Source of the DNA: Phoma sp. XZ068
Lineage: Eukaryota; Ascomycota; Dothideomycetes; Pleosporales; Didymellaceae
Direction of reading: 5' to 3'
Assembly: GCA_004835665.1 (NCBI GenBank)
Contig: RBKR01000028.1
Coordinates: 372,001-436,000 of the forward strand
DNA length: 64,000 nucleotides
Translations under genes and position numbers: made by a program
Notes under the pieces: generated by a model
The model's database searches: none
What the model saw: only the letters and a program-made list of their open reading frames with translations
What the model was told of the DNA's origin: nothing
Shown: in pieces, positions 10,954 to 21,538 of the stretch
How positions within the stretch are numbered: position 1 is the stretch's first letter
Layout: every line of letters starts with the position of its first letter

Positions 10954-11010
10954 GGCTGGCGTGATTTGTCCCGAGATTTGTCCCCCCTTTGAGATTTGTC
11001 CCCCGCGCTA
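10954..11010 (+). repeat. MULE left terminal repeat
   Basis: Starts GGCTGGCGTGATTTGTCCC and contains two GAGATTTGTCC units; pairs with 13737-13820. Confidence 0.75.
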
Positions 11011-11119
11011 GCCAGATCTCCACTAGTGTTAGATAGATTACAGTTTTGTATTTGTCTTGAAAGCAGGTAGGTGTGAAGGGAGGCCGTACGTAAATCGTCT
11101 AGATTGCCGAACTTCTCGT

Positions 11120-13585
11120 CTACTCACACCGTCGTCTTTTCCGCGGACCAAGGGTTTTCCAGGCTTCTGGAGCCGCCACTGCTGCAGCGCGTTTGGGCCG
11201 CCGCGCAGACGTAACTTCAGGCTCAACAATTGCATCTTGAGCATCAACCTGTGCGAACCTTTCAGCATAGAAAGCTTCCATGTCTCCAAAATGATAGTTC
11301 CAAGCCATAGTCGGCGTGCAGGAAGCGAATAGTCCCTGCTTAGCAAGAGCCATGTTCCGCGCCTCCACAAGCTCTGCAGGATCCTCCTCCTGTCCTGTTT
11401 CTGTCAGAAAATTAGTAGCCGACATCATATCATTGCAACTATATAACACAGGTTGACACCGCCGACCTTCAACGTCGGCTAAGAACTCTTCTAGTGTCGG
11501 AGGTTGCCAGACAGGGGGCGAAGCCGTGGTCACTGACACAGCGACAGCTACAGGCGGAGATGACCAAGGTGAAGTAGTAGGTAGAGGAGCAGGTGCTGGG
11601 ATCGACACAGATATGCAGGTGGTTACAGGATCTGCAACTGAAGTAGAGCTGGGAATCGAAACAGTGACAGAGATGTTGACTTGCTGCAGAGCTTCAGCCA
11701 GCGTTTGACCCTGGGATTGATGATAGGGTTGAAAGCGAGGTATAGAAGGTGGCACACGCCGTTCGAAAGCTGAGGGGTCTCGGCGAGTGGACGCTTCGTT
11801 CCTTCTTGGCGCACCTCTTGTCTGGACGGTAAGTGGCTCGAGAATGGACTGGTTCGGTCTCAAGGAAGAGCGCATTGACGGGCCATGCTCACGTTGATAG
11901 CGCCAATGATCGTCGTAGAGGTGATTCAGTCGCAGTGTGGATCTAGCAGCCATCACCTCTTGCAGCGTATGCCGGCATGGAAGGCCATTCGTTTTCTCAA
12001 AGAGGCCCGAACAAGGATGCCCACCACGACGCTGTCGTTGCTCTTTCTGTCGCAGCAAATCTTGTTGCCTGATACGTTCGATAGCTGGTGGAGTAAGGAC
12101 ATCATGGATTCCAGGAGGCAGGAAGGGCATGGACTCGAGCTTGTGCTGAAACTTGGTTCTGTGATTAGAAGATGCAATCTCCTTTGCGTATTTGCTGTGT
12201 TGACTCTTGACCATCTGTTCGATCCTCGCGACGACACGGAGCAGGTCGCCTGTTGAAGTCATAAGATAGTCCTTCAAGACCTTGTGCATGCCCTCAACAG
12301 GTGAGCTTGTGATTGTGTTGTAGTGTCGGTGATGGGAGGTCCAGGCGGCTGCCCACTCTGTGCGTGTTAGGTATTGGTTTTCTTGCAGGTACCGGCAAAG
12401 CTCCGGCTGGTGACTGTAGTCTTTGAGCAGATCGTTCCACTTGAATTGGAAGTCCATCGGTCTCTTCGCGTAGACAAGCTGCCTCGATCAGTCTAAGGTT
12501 GCTAGCAGAGCTGCTACAGAGCGCTCTCAACGCTTATAGTCAGCGTACCTGAGTCCAACGTTTCATGAATGAAGCCCTTTGCTCAACAATCCTCTGCTTC
12601 TCTTCTTTTGTCGTGCCATCAGCATCTCTCCAGATCTGTTGCGCTTTCGTTTGAACGTTCTTGTTGATGTGCCACACACACAAGAGTTGAGGAACTCCTG
12701 GGAGCAGCGCGCGCGCTGACATCTTCAATGCTTCTTCCTGGTCGCTGATAAACACACGCGGTTGTTGCACGCCTGTCTTGAGGAGGAAGTTTGCGATCGC
12801 CCAGTGGTAGTCTGCATGTGTTTCGTTGCTGAGGAAGCAGAAGCCTGCAGAGAAGAACGTCTGCAGATTAGTGCAGCCGAGTATGTGGAGCAGAGGAAGT
12901 TTGTACTTGTTGGTTCGATATGTGCAGTCCATCAATAGTACATCAGGATTCGCCAGCAGAAGCTCGACCTGCTTTTGATGGGCGAAGAAGAGGTTCTGGA
13001 TGCGATTGTTGTCATCCTTCTTAACGGCGAAGATCCAGTCTGCTGTGGATAGATCGTCTAGCAATGCCTCCATCGGACTCCTCCCGCCCAACTGTTTCTC
13101 TCTGATCGTCTTTCTCTCGCCCCGAATGTCGGTGGCCGTGACCAGGGTGTCATGATCTTCACTTTGGATTGCAGCGAGGATCTGCATCGGCCGCGCCCCC
13201 GCATGGGTCATCAATTCGATCACTTCCTTTTGTGCCGTTGTACGCTTGCGATACACATTGTGCGCGCTGGGGTTGATCCACCGGGTGTGGTTGTGATGTC
13301 CAGAACCTCTAGCTTCCATTGCTCGATATGCCTCACCCTAAAGATGACTAGCTTGAAGGGGCATCCGGTCGCACGCGTGCTTGTACTTGACTTTTTTGCA
13401 CTTGACTGGTAGGTCCGAAATCGGTCACAGTGATAATAGTATCGTGTTTTGACATCTGAGTTGTGAGGCTTACATCGCTTAAGAACAAAGCCGTAGCCGT
13501 GTTGTCTGCCATGGGTCTTGAGAGCATCGTATGCTTCCTCGTAGGAGTTATAGAGAAGGTCTAAGGGTGCTGGAATAGCTTCCAT
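11120..13585 (-). pseudogene. MULE transposase, one frameshift
   Basis: Reads from an ATG at 13585: a FAR1-like N-terminal DNA-binding segment (13585 to about 13310), then the MULE catalytic domain in another frame (about 13310-12549), an intron, and the rest at 12478-11120. First Asp is in LLMDCTYRTN, second in FISDQEEAL, with CVWHINKNV after it; the Glu is likely in SSPVEGMHK. A SWIM-like zinc finger (CSGLFEKTNGLPCRH) follows, then a Pro/Ser-rich tail. The join near 13310 needs a one-base shift, after KLEV and before GHHNHTRW. Otherwise the gene looks complete, so this is a recently damaged copy, or a sequencing error, or a programmed shift. Confidence 0.8.
12479..12548 (-). other. intron in MULE transposase
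   Basis: 70-bp GTACGC..GGCAG intron. Splicing joins RWTQ to LVYAKRPMDFQF in one frame and removes an in-frame stop. Confidence 0.65.
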
Positions 13586-13736
13586 GATTATATATGCAGA
13601 ACTAGAGATAACTGACTACAATGTAGAGAGGAATATAACGGACGCTTCGTGGCGCGGAGACGCATAGATGTCGCGCTGTTGTCGTATTCATAGATTACAC
13701 TCTAAGCCTGATTAGGCAGTTGGTATCCAATAGCCC

Positions 13737-13820
13737 TAGCGCGGGGGACAAATCTCAAAGGGGGGACAAATCTCAAAGGGGGGACAAATCTCAAAAACGG
13801 GGGGACAAATCACGCCAGCC
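13737..13820 (-). repeat. MULE right terminal repeat
   Basis: Contains three copies of GGGGGACAAATCTCAAA plus a terminal GGGACAAATCACGCCAGCC. It is longer than the left end by extra repeat units. Confidence 0.75.
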
Positions 13821-14927
13821 AATTTTAATGTTCGATACCGTACCCCTAGTGCTTGGTTTGGTTCAGGGCGGGCAGGGGCTGCAACACGCGGGCTGGCACC
13901 TTGGCACCTGCTCTGCGCGCGCAAACCAGTGGCATTGCTGCCTTAGCCGCTGGCGACCTCATAGCGAACGCCACACATGCAGCCGTTCAACAAACCTGCC
14001 TTTGCACCAGTTGAATCTGCCAGACCCCCCTCACCGCATAGATGCAGATTACGAGAAGCCAAAATGTCTGAGATCAACTCCCCCGCCTGCAACAGAATAA
14101 CGCTCATCACAGCCTAGACTCCTCCTAGCAATCACCGGAGTGCCCTGACCTATTGTTTTGACTTGTCTCGCGCTGACTGTTTTGCAGGCGAGGTAGTTTC
14201 TTGGCGAAGCAGATGATACTTATATAATTATATTCGTAAAATTCGGAGGGTCTAATAGAAAGTACAGTCAAAGGAGATCCTGTCTCTGAGCTTGAAAGGG
14301 CGCATTAAGATAGAAATTGGGAAGTCCGGGAGTTTCGCCGGTCAGGAGCGAAGATCGCAAAAAGCGATCCAGCGCATCGGAATGCGCTTATTCTCTTGGC
14401 GTGCAGGCAACCTACAGTAGCGTGCTTGGATGTTGCCGTATGCTATCGTAAAGAATTCAACGCTATACCCACAGCAGACAGACGGCCAAGATAGCTGTGG
14501 CGTAAGCTGGCGGCTTTGTAAAAAATTCACAACCACGTGCATTGCCCCGCTTCTCAGATAGGGGCGGGTCGGCTCTCTTCCGCCCTTCGAGGTTCAGGCA
14601 CCCACCGGTTCGGCCGCTGTTCAGCCTTGCGCCTGGCGTGGTGCATGCTACCTGCTGCGCCCGCCCCGCTTCAGGCCGTCTCCTACCATCCTTACCAAAC
14701 CAGGAACATGGCAAACAACATCAGCCTCTCCTCGCAACACTACCGCGCGTTGCTACTTCCTGGCAGGCCTGTCAGGTGCTGTACACCCTTTCGCCTCCGT
14801 CTCCTCTCGCTGACCTCGAATGCAACAGGGAAACTGGTTGCGGCACTCTGTCGCTCCCGGGCTGCCGCCTCAAGTCTCCCGGAACTTGTCGCTACCGCAT
14901 GCACCTACCACACATCTGCGCATATCG
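13821..14927. other. upstream region of the NLR gene
   Basis: About 1.1 kb without a supported gene. It holds the presumed promoter and 5' UTR of the HET-NACHT-WD40 gene. The NLR frame stays open back to an ATG at 14820, but the HET domain homology begins right after the ATG at 14928. Confidence 0.5.
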
Positions 14928-17900
14928 ATGCGGCTCTTAGAGTACAGAGATGGAGAGCTCAGTGTCACCCCTAACGTGGTTGACGAAGACGCAAGACCTC
15001 GTTATGCGATCCTGTCACATACCTGGGGAGCGGATGCGGAAGAGGTCACCTTCGAAGACCTGGCAAGAAACGCTGGCAAGGACAAGCCTGGCTACAAGAA
15101 GATCCAGCTCTGTGGAGAGCAGGCGAAGCGCGACGGCTTGCAGTACTTCTGGATTGACACCTGCTGCATCAACAAGGCAAACAAGGCTGAGCACTCGCTA
15201 GCCATCCGGTCCATGTATCGCTGGTATCGCAACGCAGCTCGATGCTACGTCTACTTGCCAGACGTATCTGCTTCACCTCTTACAGTTGAGGGAGGGGTGA
15301 GCGCCCCCCTATGGGCCTCAGAGTTCCGAGAAAGCAAGTGGTTCACACGCGGCTGGACGCTGCAGGAGCTTCTCGCACCCGGCTTGGTTGAGTTCTTCTC
15401 GTGCGAATGGCACAAGCTTGGCGACAGGGTATCGCTGAAGTCGCAGATTCACGAAGTCACAACAATCCCACATGAAGTGCTCGAAGGGGCCCCACTCTCT
15501 CAGTCTAGCGTCGACGAGCGGTTTCGGTGGAGACAAGATCGGCAAACGAAGCTCAAAGAGGACGCGGCGTACTCTTTGTCCGGCATCTTTGACGTCGACA
15601 TGGCGCCCGTCTATGGTGAAGGCACAGAGGAAGCATTTAGACGGCTTCATAACAGGATTCAAAGCCGGGAAGAGTGCCTCCGCGACTTACGTCCTACCAA
15701 CCCCCATAATGACAAGAAGCGCATTGAGGATACAAAGGGCGGCTTGTTGGAGGGATCGTACCGTTGGGTGTTCGATAACAGCAGTTTCCAGCAATGGCAC
15801 AACGACCCGCAGTGTCAACTGCTCTGGATCAAAGGTGATCCCGGCAAAGGTAAGACGATGCTGCTCTGTGGCATCATCAACGAGCTACAGAGGACGGTTG
15901 CCAGGATGGCGGCTGTGTCTTACTTCTTCTGCCAGGCCACTGACTCGCGCATCAACAGCGCTACGGCCGTGCTACGGGGATTGTTGTACTTGCTTGTCAG
16001 TCAGCAGCCGGCACTCATCGCGCACATTCGCAAGACGTACGATGAGGCGGGCAAGGCCATGTTTGAGGATGCGAATGCATGGGTTGCTTTAACAGAGGTC
16101 TTTGCAGACATGCTGCACGACCCGAGCTTGGGCACTGCCTACCTCATCATTGACGCGCTTGACGAGTGCGTCACTGACTTGCCGAAGCTGCTTGACTTTG
16201 TCGCGCAGGGGTCGTCCGCGTCTTCCCGCATCAGGTGGATAGTGTCGAGCCGTAACTTACCACACATTGAAGAGCAGCTGGAGCAGGCAGGGCACAAGGT
16301 AAGACTGAGCCTCGAACTGAACACAGAGTCTGTGTCGGCGGCTGTCGGCGTCTTCATTCAGCACAAGGTGTCTCAGCTGGCACAGCAGAAGAAGTATGAC
16401 AAGCAGACCCAAGACGCGGTGTTTGAGCGTTTGACGTCGAATGCAGACGACACCTTCCTCTGGGTAGCGTTAGTGTGTCAGGACCTTCAAGCGACGGCGA
16501 AACGGAACGTTCTAAAGAAGCTGGACTCCCTCCCACCAGGCCTGAACGCGCTTTACGAGCGGATGATGCAGCAGCTCAGCAACTCAGATGATGCTGATCT
16601 TTGCAAGCGGGTGCTAGCTGTGATCGCGCTTGTCTATCGACCAATCACGCTGGAAGAACTGGTGGTCCTTGCTGAAGCGCTTGATGACGTAGCCGACCAA
16701 ACAGAGGTGCGTGAGATCGTTGGCCTTTGTGGATCGTTCCTCACTCTGCGGGAAGACACAGTCTACTTTGTGCATCAGTCCGCACAAGACTTTCTCTTTG
16801 CAAAGGCGTTCGACGAGGTCTTTCCAAATGGGACCAAAGCCGCTCATCAAGTAATCTTTTCAAGGTCGCTTGCAGTCCTGTCCAGGACCTTGCACAGAGA
16901 TATATACAGCCTAGAAGCGCTAGGGTTTCCTATCCACAACGTTAAACCGCCTAACCCAGACCCACTAGTAGCTTTACGCTACCCGTGCGTCTACTGGATT
17001 GATCATCTGTGCGACTCGAGACCTAAGTTTGGGTCGAGCAGTGTTGTTGACCTGCAAGTTACTGGCGTTGTCGATGAATTCGTCAGGATGAAATATCTTT
17101 ACTGGCTAGAAGGGCTTAGTCTGTGCAGGAGCATGGCAAAGGGTGTAGTTTCAATAACGAAATTATGCTCTCTAATCCAGGTATAGCATGCACAGACAAT
17201 ATGTTTATATAATGTATATAGCGTAGATGCTAACAGAACCAGGAGATGCGGGATGCGGACGAGCTGACTAAGCTTGTCCAAGACGCCCGCCGATTTGTCA
17301 TGTATCACAAAGGCGCAATCGAAAGCTACCCTCTGCAAACATATGCATCTGCACTGTTGTTCAGTCCAACAAGGAGCCTGATCAGAACGTTGTTCCGGCA
17401 CGAAGAGCCAGAAGGAATCACTATCAAGCCAGCGATGAGCGACGGCTGGAGTGCGTGCCTGCAGACGCTCGAGGGCCATAGCGACCTTGTCAGCTCTGTA
17501 GCCTTCTCGCACAACTCGACCAAGCTGGCATCAGCGTCATGGGACAGCACCGTCAAGCTCTGGGATGTCAGCAGCGGCGCGTGCCTGCAGACATTCACAG
17601 GTCATAACAGTTATGTCAGGTCTGCAGCCTTCTCGCACGACTCGACCAAGTTGGCGTCAGCATCATACGATAGCACTGTCAAGCTCTGGGATGCGAGCAG
17701 TGGCGCATGTCTGCAGACATTCACAGGCCATAGCCACTATGTTAGCTCTGTAACCTTCTCGCACGACTCAACCAAGCTGGCATCAGCGTCATGGGACAGC
17801 ACCGTCAAGCTCTGGGATGTCAGCAGCGGCGTGTGTCTTCAGACGTTCACAGGTCATAGCAGTTATGTTAGATCTGTAGCCTTCTCGCGCGACTCAACTC

Positions 17901-19180
17901 AGCTGGCGTCAGCGTCAGACGACAGCACTGTTAAGCTCTGGGATGTGAGCAGCGACGCATGCTTGCAGACGTTCACAGGCCACAACAAATGGGTTAGCTC
18001 TGTGGTCTTCTCGCACGACTCAACTCAGCTGGCGTCGGCGTCTGGTGACAGCACCGTCAAGCTCTGGGATGTCAGCAGCGGCGCGTGTCTGCAGACATTC
18101 ACAGGTCATAGCAGTTATGTCAGGTTTGTAGCCTTCTCGCACGACTCCACCCAGCTGGCGTCAGCGTCGTGGGATGGCACCATTAAGCTCTGGGATGCGA
18201 GCAGCGGCGTGTGTGTGCAGACGTTCACAGGCCATAGCGAATGGGCCAGCTCTGTAGCCTTTTCGCACGACTCGACTCAGCTGGCGTCAGCATCAAACGA
18301 TAGCACTGTCAAGCTCTGGGATGTAAGCAGCAGCGCGTGCCTGCAGACGTTCACAGGACATAGCAGTGCTGTCAGGTTTGTAGCCTTCTCGCACGATGCG
18401 ACCAAGCTGGCGTCAGCGTCGAACGATAGCACAGTCAAGCTTTGGGATGCAAATAGCGGCGTGTGTCTGCAGATGTTTACGGGCCATAGCAGTGCTGTTA
18501 TGTCTATAGCCTTCTCGCATAACTCGACCAAGCTGGCGTCAGCGTCACACGATAGCACTGTCAGGCTCTGGGATGTGAGCAGCGATGCGTGCCTGCAGAC
18601 GCTCGAGGGCCATAGCGACCTTGTCAGCTCTGTAGCCTTCTCGCACGACTCGACTCAGCTGGCATCGGCGTCTGGCGACAGCACTGTCAAGCTCTGGGAT
18701 GTCAGCAGCGGCGCGTGCCTGCAGACGTTCACAGGACATAGCAGTGCTGTCAGGTCTGTAGCCTTCTCGCACGACGCGACTAAGCTGGCGTCAGCGTCAG
18801 CAGACAAGACCGTCAAGCTCTGGGATACGAGCAGCGGCGCATGCCTGCAGACGCTGAACATCGGCAAGATTCTTTACAACCTTTCCTTCGACTCCAACAA
18901 CTCGTGCCTCTACACTGAGATAGGCACTGTTGCCATTCACAGCTCCGGAACTTCTAGCGAGATAGCTATCGCGAAACCTGAGCGCCCTCTGTATCTGGGC
19001 ACAAGCCTTAGCTCGGATAACACATGGATGAAGCATTACGGCAGGAACATGCTGTGGGTACCATCAGAGTATCGACCGTCATGCTCGTCTGTGCACGGGA
19101 CCACGGTTGGTATGGGTGTTGGGTCTGGCAGAGTGTGGCTTTGCAGTATTGGCCTTGCAGACGCCCGTATCTGTTCGTAG
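14928..19180 (+). CDS. HET-NACHT-WD40 (HNWD) NLR, incompatibility-type protein
   Basis: Two exons, 14928-17180 and 17243-19180, encode 1396 residues. Domains: HET (about 1-200, with YAILSHTWG, WIDTCCINK and GWTLQELLAP); NACHT NTPase with P-loop GDPGKGKT at 303-310 and Walker B LIIDALDE at 406-413; a helical region; eleven tandem WD40 units of exactly 42 residues at about 829-1290; then a unique 106-residue tail. This is the architecture of Podospora het-d/het-e/het-r products: WD repeats sense a partner, NACHT oligomerises, and HET triggers cell death on non-self fusion. The units are near-identical except at a few positions. No frame break is seen, so the gene looks functional. The partner is unknown, and a role in defence or other non-self recognition is equally possible. 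The start at 14928 places the HET domain at the N-terminus. Confidence 0.93.
17181..17242 (+). other. NLR intron
   Basis: 62-bp GTATAG..ACCAG intron with branch GCTAAC at 17229-17234. It is phase 0 and joins the NACHT-side helices to the pre-WD linker. The unspliced frame stops at 17186. Confidence 0.85.
17474..18859 (+). repeat. eleven 126-bp WD40-coding tandem repeats
   Basis: Units start at 17474 and every 126 bp to 18734, each beginning with a Gly-His codon pair. Most codons, including third positions, are shared between units. Variation concentrates in two residues after GH(S/N), in R/S-S/F before the next strand, and in one residue before the DS/DG dipeptide. Units 1 and 10 share the block LEGHSDLVSSVAFSH. 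Repeats this homogeneous suggest ongoing unequal exchange or gene conversion. Confidence 0.92.
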
Positions 19181-19843
19181 CAAAGTGTAAAAAAGGGCTG
19201 GTTCTCGGGTTCCATAGCTTGTTTCAACTGCATCTCTGTTCCACCGAGGCGGACGGGAATGCGCACATGAACATAAACTAAGTATGGCTACATCAAAGCT
19301 TAGAGGATCCCAACGAGAGTGGCTGTCGCCCAGTCATGCCTCTGTGTAGATTTCGAGGATTGTGTTCTCGCTATTTCTGGCGTTATGCTTAGCACAGCAG
19401 GATACACAGAGAAAATCGGAGGGACAGATACTGGCGCATGTAATTACTCTACATTCACTCTTTGTTCTATGATGGTCCATAAACGTTCTCAACGCTGCAC
19501 TAGAATGTGCGAAATTAGAGTCAAAACATATGCGAATTGTCTCCGAAACCCTGCGCATCTGCCCAGGCAAGAATACCTTCGATGCGCGACAGCGAACGCC
19601 CGTCTTGACCGTTCAATCTGTGTACCTGCAAGTGGGCAACAGCGGGATTTGCCAATGAGCCTTGTTCGTCAAGACTCAAATCTGCAAGATGATTGCCCCG
19701 TATGCCATGCAGAAACCCCAGGCAATTCATGGGATTAAGGACGGTCAGTGCCCCAGTAAAGATTTCGATAATGTGCCCTAGCCTGCTTACACGCATCATC
19801 ATTGAGTTGTTGAAAGACGCAGACAGGTTGTTTGAGTACAGTA
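19181..19843. other. spacer 3' of the NLR gene
   Basis: Presumed NLR 3' UTR and intergenic DNA. It holds only short open frames with no recognisable motif. Confidence 0.5.
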
Positions 19844-20098
19844 TGTTGGTATGACTCGTATGAGAACTCTAATACTGTGGCGCATGTGACGCAAGTCTCA
19901 ATAGAGTTGCAATTATCCTTTTTTTTGAGAAATCTCTGTTCCTTTCTCCAGAGCGCAACCTATTCCTTTATATCTACGGCCTCAACTTCAGCTCTTCGGC
20001 CTGGCCGACGGTCAACCCGATCGTCTCGGTCTCACCGAAAGTATAGAATTTCGGTCTCTCCGATCTAGATATCACCGTACTTTCTAGACCTGCCAACA
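19844..20098 (+). repeat. solo LTR, copy B
   Basis: 255-bp block from TGTTGG to CCAACA, the inverted counterpart of 1580-1833. It contains a TATA-like TTTATATC. Flanking 5-mers (CAGTA, ATGAA) do not match and no primer-binding site or internal retroelement genes are next to it. Confidence 0.75.
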
Positions 20099-20308
20099 AT
20101 GAAGTCTGCAAGAAGAATGAGAGCTGTGTTGTTTAAGGAGAGTAAAGCTCTCGAGACTATATACTGTATCAAGGAGTGATCTAACTGTGGGGTAAGGACT
20201 GTGTATGAGGATCATGTGATTTGGCAACATAATACGTACACGGCCCGCACTGAAACGTGCAACTGCACCTAGTTCAAGTCCCAGTCATGGCAGTGCTAAT
20301 CTCCTTCG

Positions 20309-20911
20309 TCAAACAAGCGCCGGAGATGGGTCAGGCAGCCCCCGCATCTCGTGGATTTCATCTTTCACAACGATCACCCAGGCGCCCGTACCGCGCTTGA
20401 TCTCAACGGCAAGTTTGCTCGTCTCCAGAGGCCGGCAGTCGGGTCCAGTGACGATACTCACACCAATGGCAACCTCACCACTACGATGGCAGTGAACGGG
20501 CGAAGATACACAGACCTTGCTGCAAGGAAAGCCGGGCCCCGACAGCTGTTCTTCACGAGTTTGCATGCCCTTGGCTATGGTCAGATTGAGACAGCGATGT
20601 CCGGCCGCACTCTTTTGATTCTCCTGGCCCAGAATCTCGACACTTTGGGATGCAAGTGCGCATGGCAGACGCTCTCTTCCTGCTACTGCATGGTAGGTCG
20701 ACCACGTGTCTGGCCCCAACAGCGTCCAATCCCCGAGCTTCCCAGTGTTGAGACCCGGTTTGTGGTACGATGGTGGCGATCTGGACAAGGCTGAAGACAT
20801 CCGAGTGGCAGGGGAGGATATCGTGGGCGGTTTCCAATGAAGCGGGCGAACGTCAGGTTGAGGAGCGTGGTCATCCGCAAAGACAGTATCTGCAGTGTCA
20901 CGTTGCGAAGA
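20309..20911 (-). pseudogene. continuation of the Zn2Cys6 frame beyond a TAG
   Basis: After the TAG at 20912-20914 the same frame stays open for about 200 more codons. The segment contains TREEQLSG, reminiscent of a maltose-acetyltransferase (Mac) start motif, and a stretch around GEVAIGVSIVTG and VEIKRGTGAW that weakly resembles hexapeptide acyltransferases. Zn2Cys6-acetyltransferase fusions are known in fungi, so this may be the decayed second half of such a fusion. The resemblance is weak and by eye. Confidence 0.35.
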
Positions 20912-21538
20912 CTAGGACATACGCTTGGATGGAGGAAGTTGTTCGACAGACCCTCCCCTCTGGAATTCTTTCTTGTCTGGATAGCCCCTGCACACGAACC
21001 CACTCCGTCTGCAGCAGTTACACTCTGGCTTTTCCTCGTCACACTTCTTCTTACGTTTCCTGCACGTGAAGCAACCCGTCTTGACGCGGTGCGAGAACTT
21101 CCTTTTGGTTGGGGACTTCGAAGATTGTGCTGTGGATTGCGAGGCTACGCTACCACAGGCTGACCTCGAAGCGCGTTGTAGATAAAGGTTGCCAGCATCC
21201 TCGCGACCGTTGCGTGGCTCGTGAAGACCATCAACTTGAGCTACAGCTTGTTCCCCCTGATCCACAGCGGACAGCATGGAAGATGGGGCGATTTCCCTGC
21301 GTTGGGGCGATTCGTAGTTGAGGATGCTCACGGCATTATCTTGAGAGGGAATCACCATGGAGAGAAGTGGAGGTCGTGGTAGCGTATGAAGGCTTCTTGC
21401 AGATACATCTGAGCTTGGAGTGTCTTGCGAAGTCGGTCGATATGTGGTGCCATAACGCTTATGCTGCTGCGACGCAGACGATTGACTGGCCCGAGATATC
21501 GAATGCGTATGGTTTGCTGGGTTTGTGTTGTCCTGCAT
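20912..21538 (-). CDS. Zn2Cys6 binuclear-cluster protein, possibly truncated
   Basis: 208 residues from an ATG at 21538. The first 150 are Ser/Gln-rich. Near the C-terminus is a complete fungal Zn(II)2Cys6 cluster: GCFTCRKRKKKC, then ECNCCRRSGFVCRGYP, giving CX2CX6CX6CX2CX6C, with the basic loop that reads CGG-type DNA half-sites. The frame ends at a TAG only about 25 residues after the cluster, unusually early for a family that normally has a dimerisation coiled coil and a long middle domain. The same frame is open on the other side of the stop, so a C-to-T change of CAG, or a tiny intron hiding the stop (a GTATGT lies at that point), are both possible. DNA binding is likely; effector function is doubtful. 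Confidence 0.75.
   Translation of the reverse strand: MQDNTNPANHTHSISRASQSSASQQHKRYGTTYRPTSQDTPSSDVSARSLHTLPRPPLLSMVIPSQDNAVSILNYESPQRREIAPSSMLSAVDQGEQAVAQVDGLHEPRNGREDAGNLYLQRASRSACGSVASQSTAQSSKSPTKRKFSHRVKTGCFTCRKRKKKCDEEKPECNCCRRSGFVCRGYPDKKEFQRGGSVEQLPPSKRMS

Larger units (their letters stand above)
10954..13820 (-). mobile_element. Mutator-like element (MULE)
   Basis: About 2.87 kb bounded by GGCTGGCGTGATTTGTCCC at 10954 and its complement ending at 13820. Inside each end an 18-bp unit (GAGATTTGTCCCCCCTTT and variants) is iterated, more times on the right (three GAGATTTGTCC units) than on the left (two). The interior carries a MULE transposase with FAR1-type, DDE and SWIM-like regions. 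I could not find a matching 8-10 bp target duplication in the immediate flanks, so the outer boundaries could be off by a few bases. Confidence 0.8.

Noticed and set aside
14820..14927. Upstream ATG extending the NLR by 36 codons
   Set aside because: The extension has no HET homology, and HET proteins of this class begin with MRLL-type starts.
18277..18867. Minus-strand open frames across the WD40 array
   Set aside because: Mirror products of the 126-bp repeats; they have the same periodicity and no independent signature.
20240..20300. tRNA-like B box (AGTTCAAGTCCC)
   Set aside because: Stem partners do not pair and no A box lies at the right distance.
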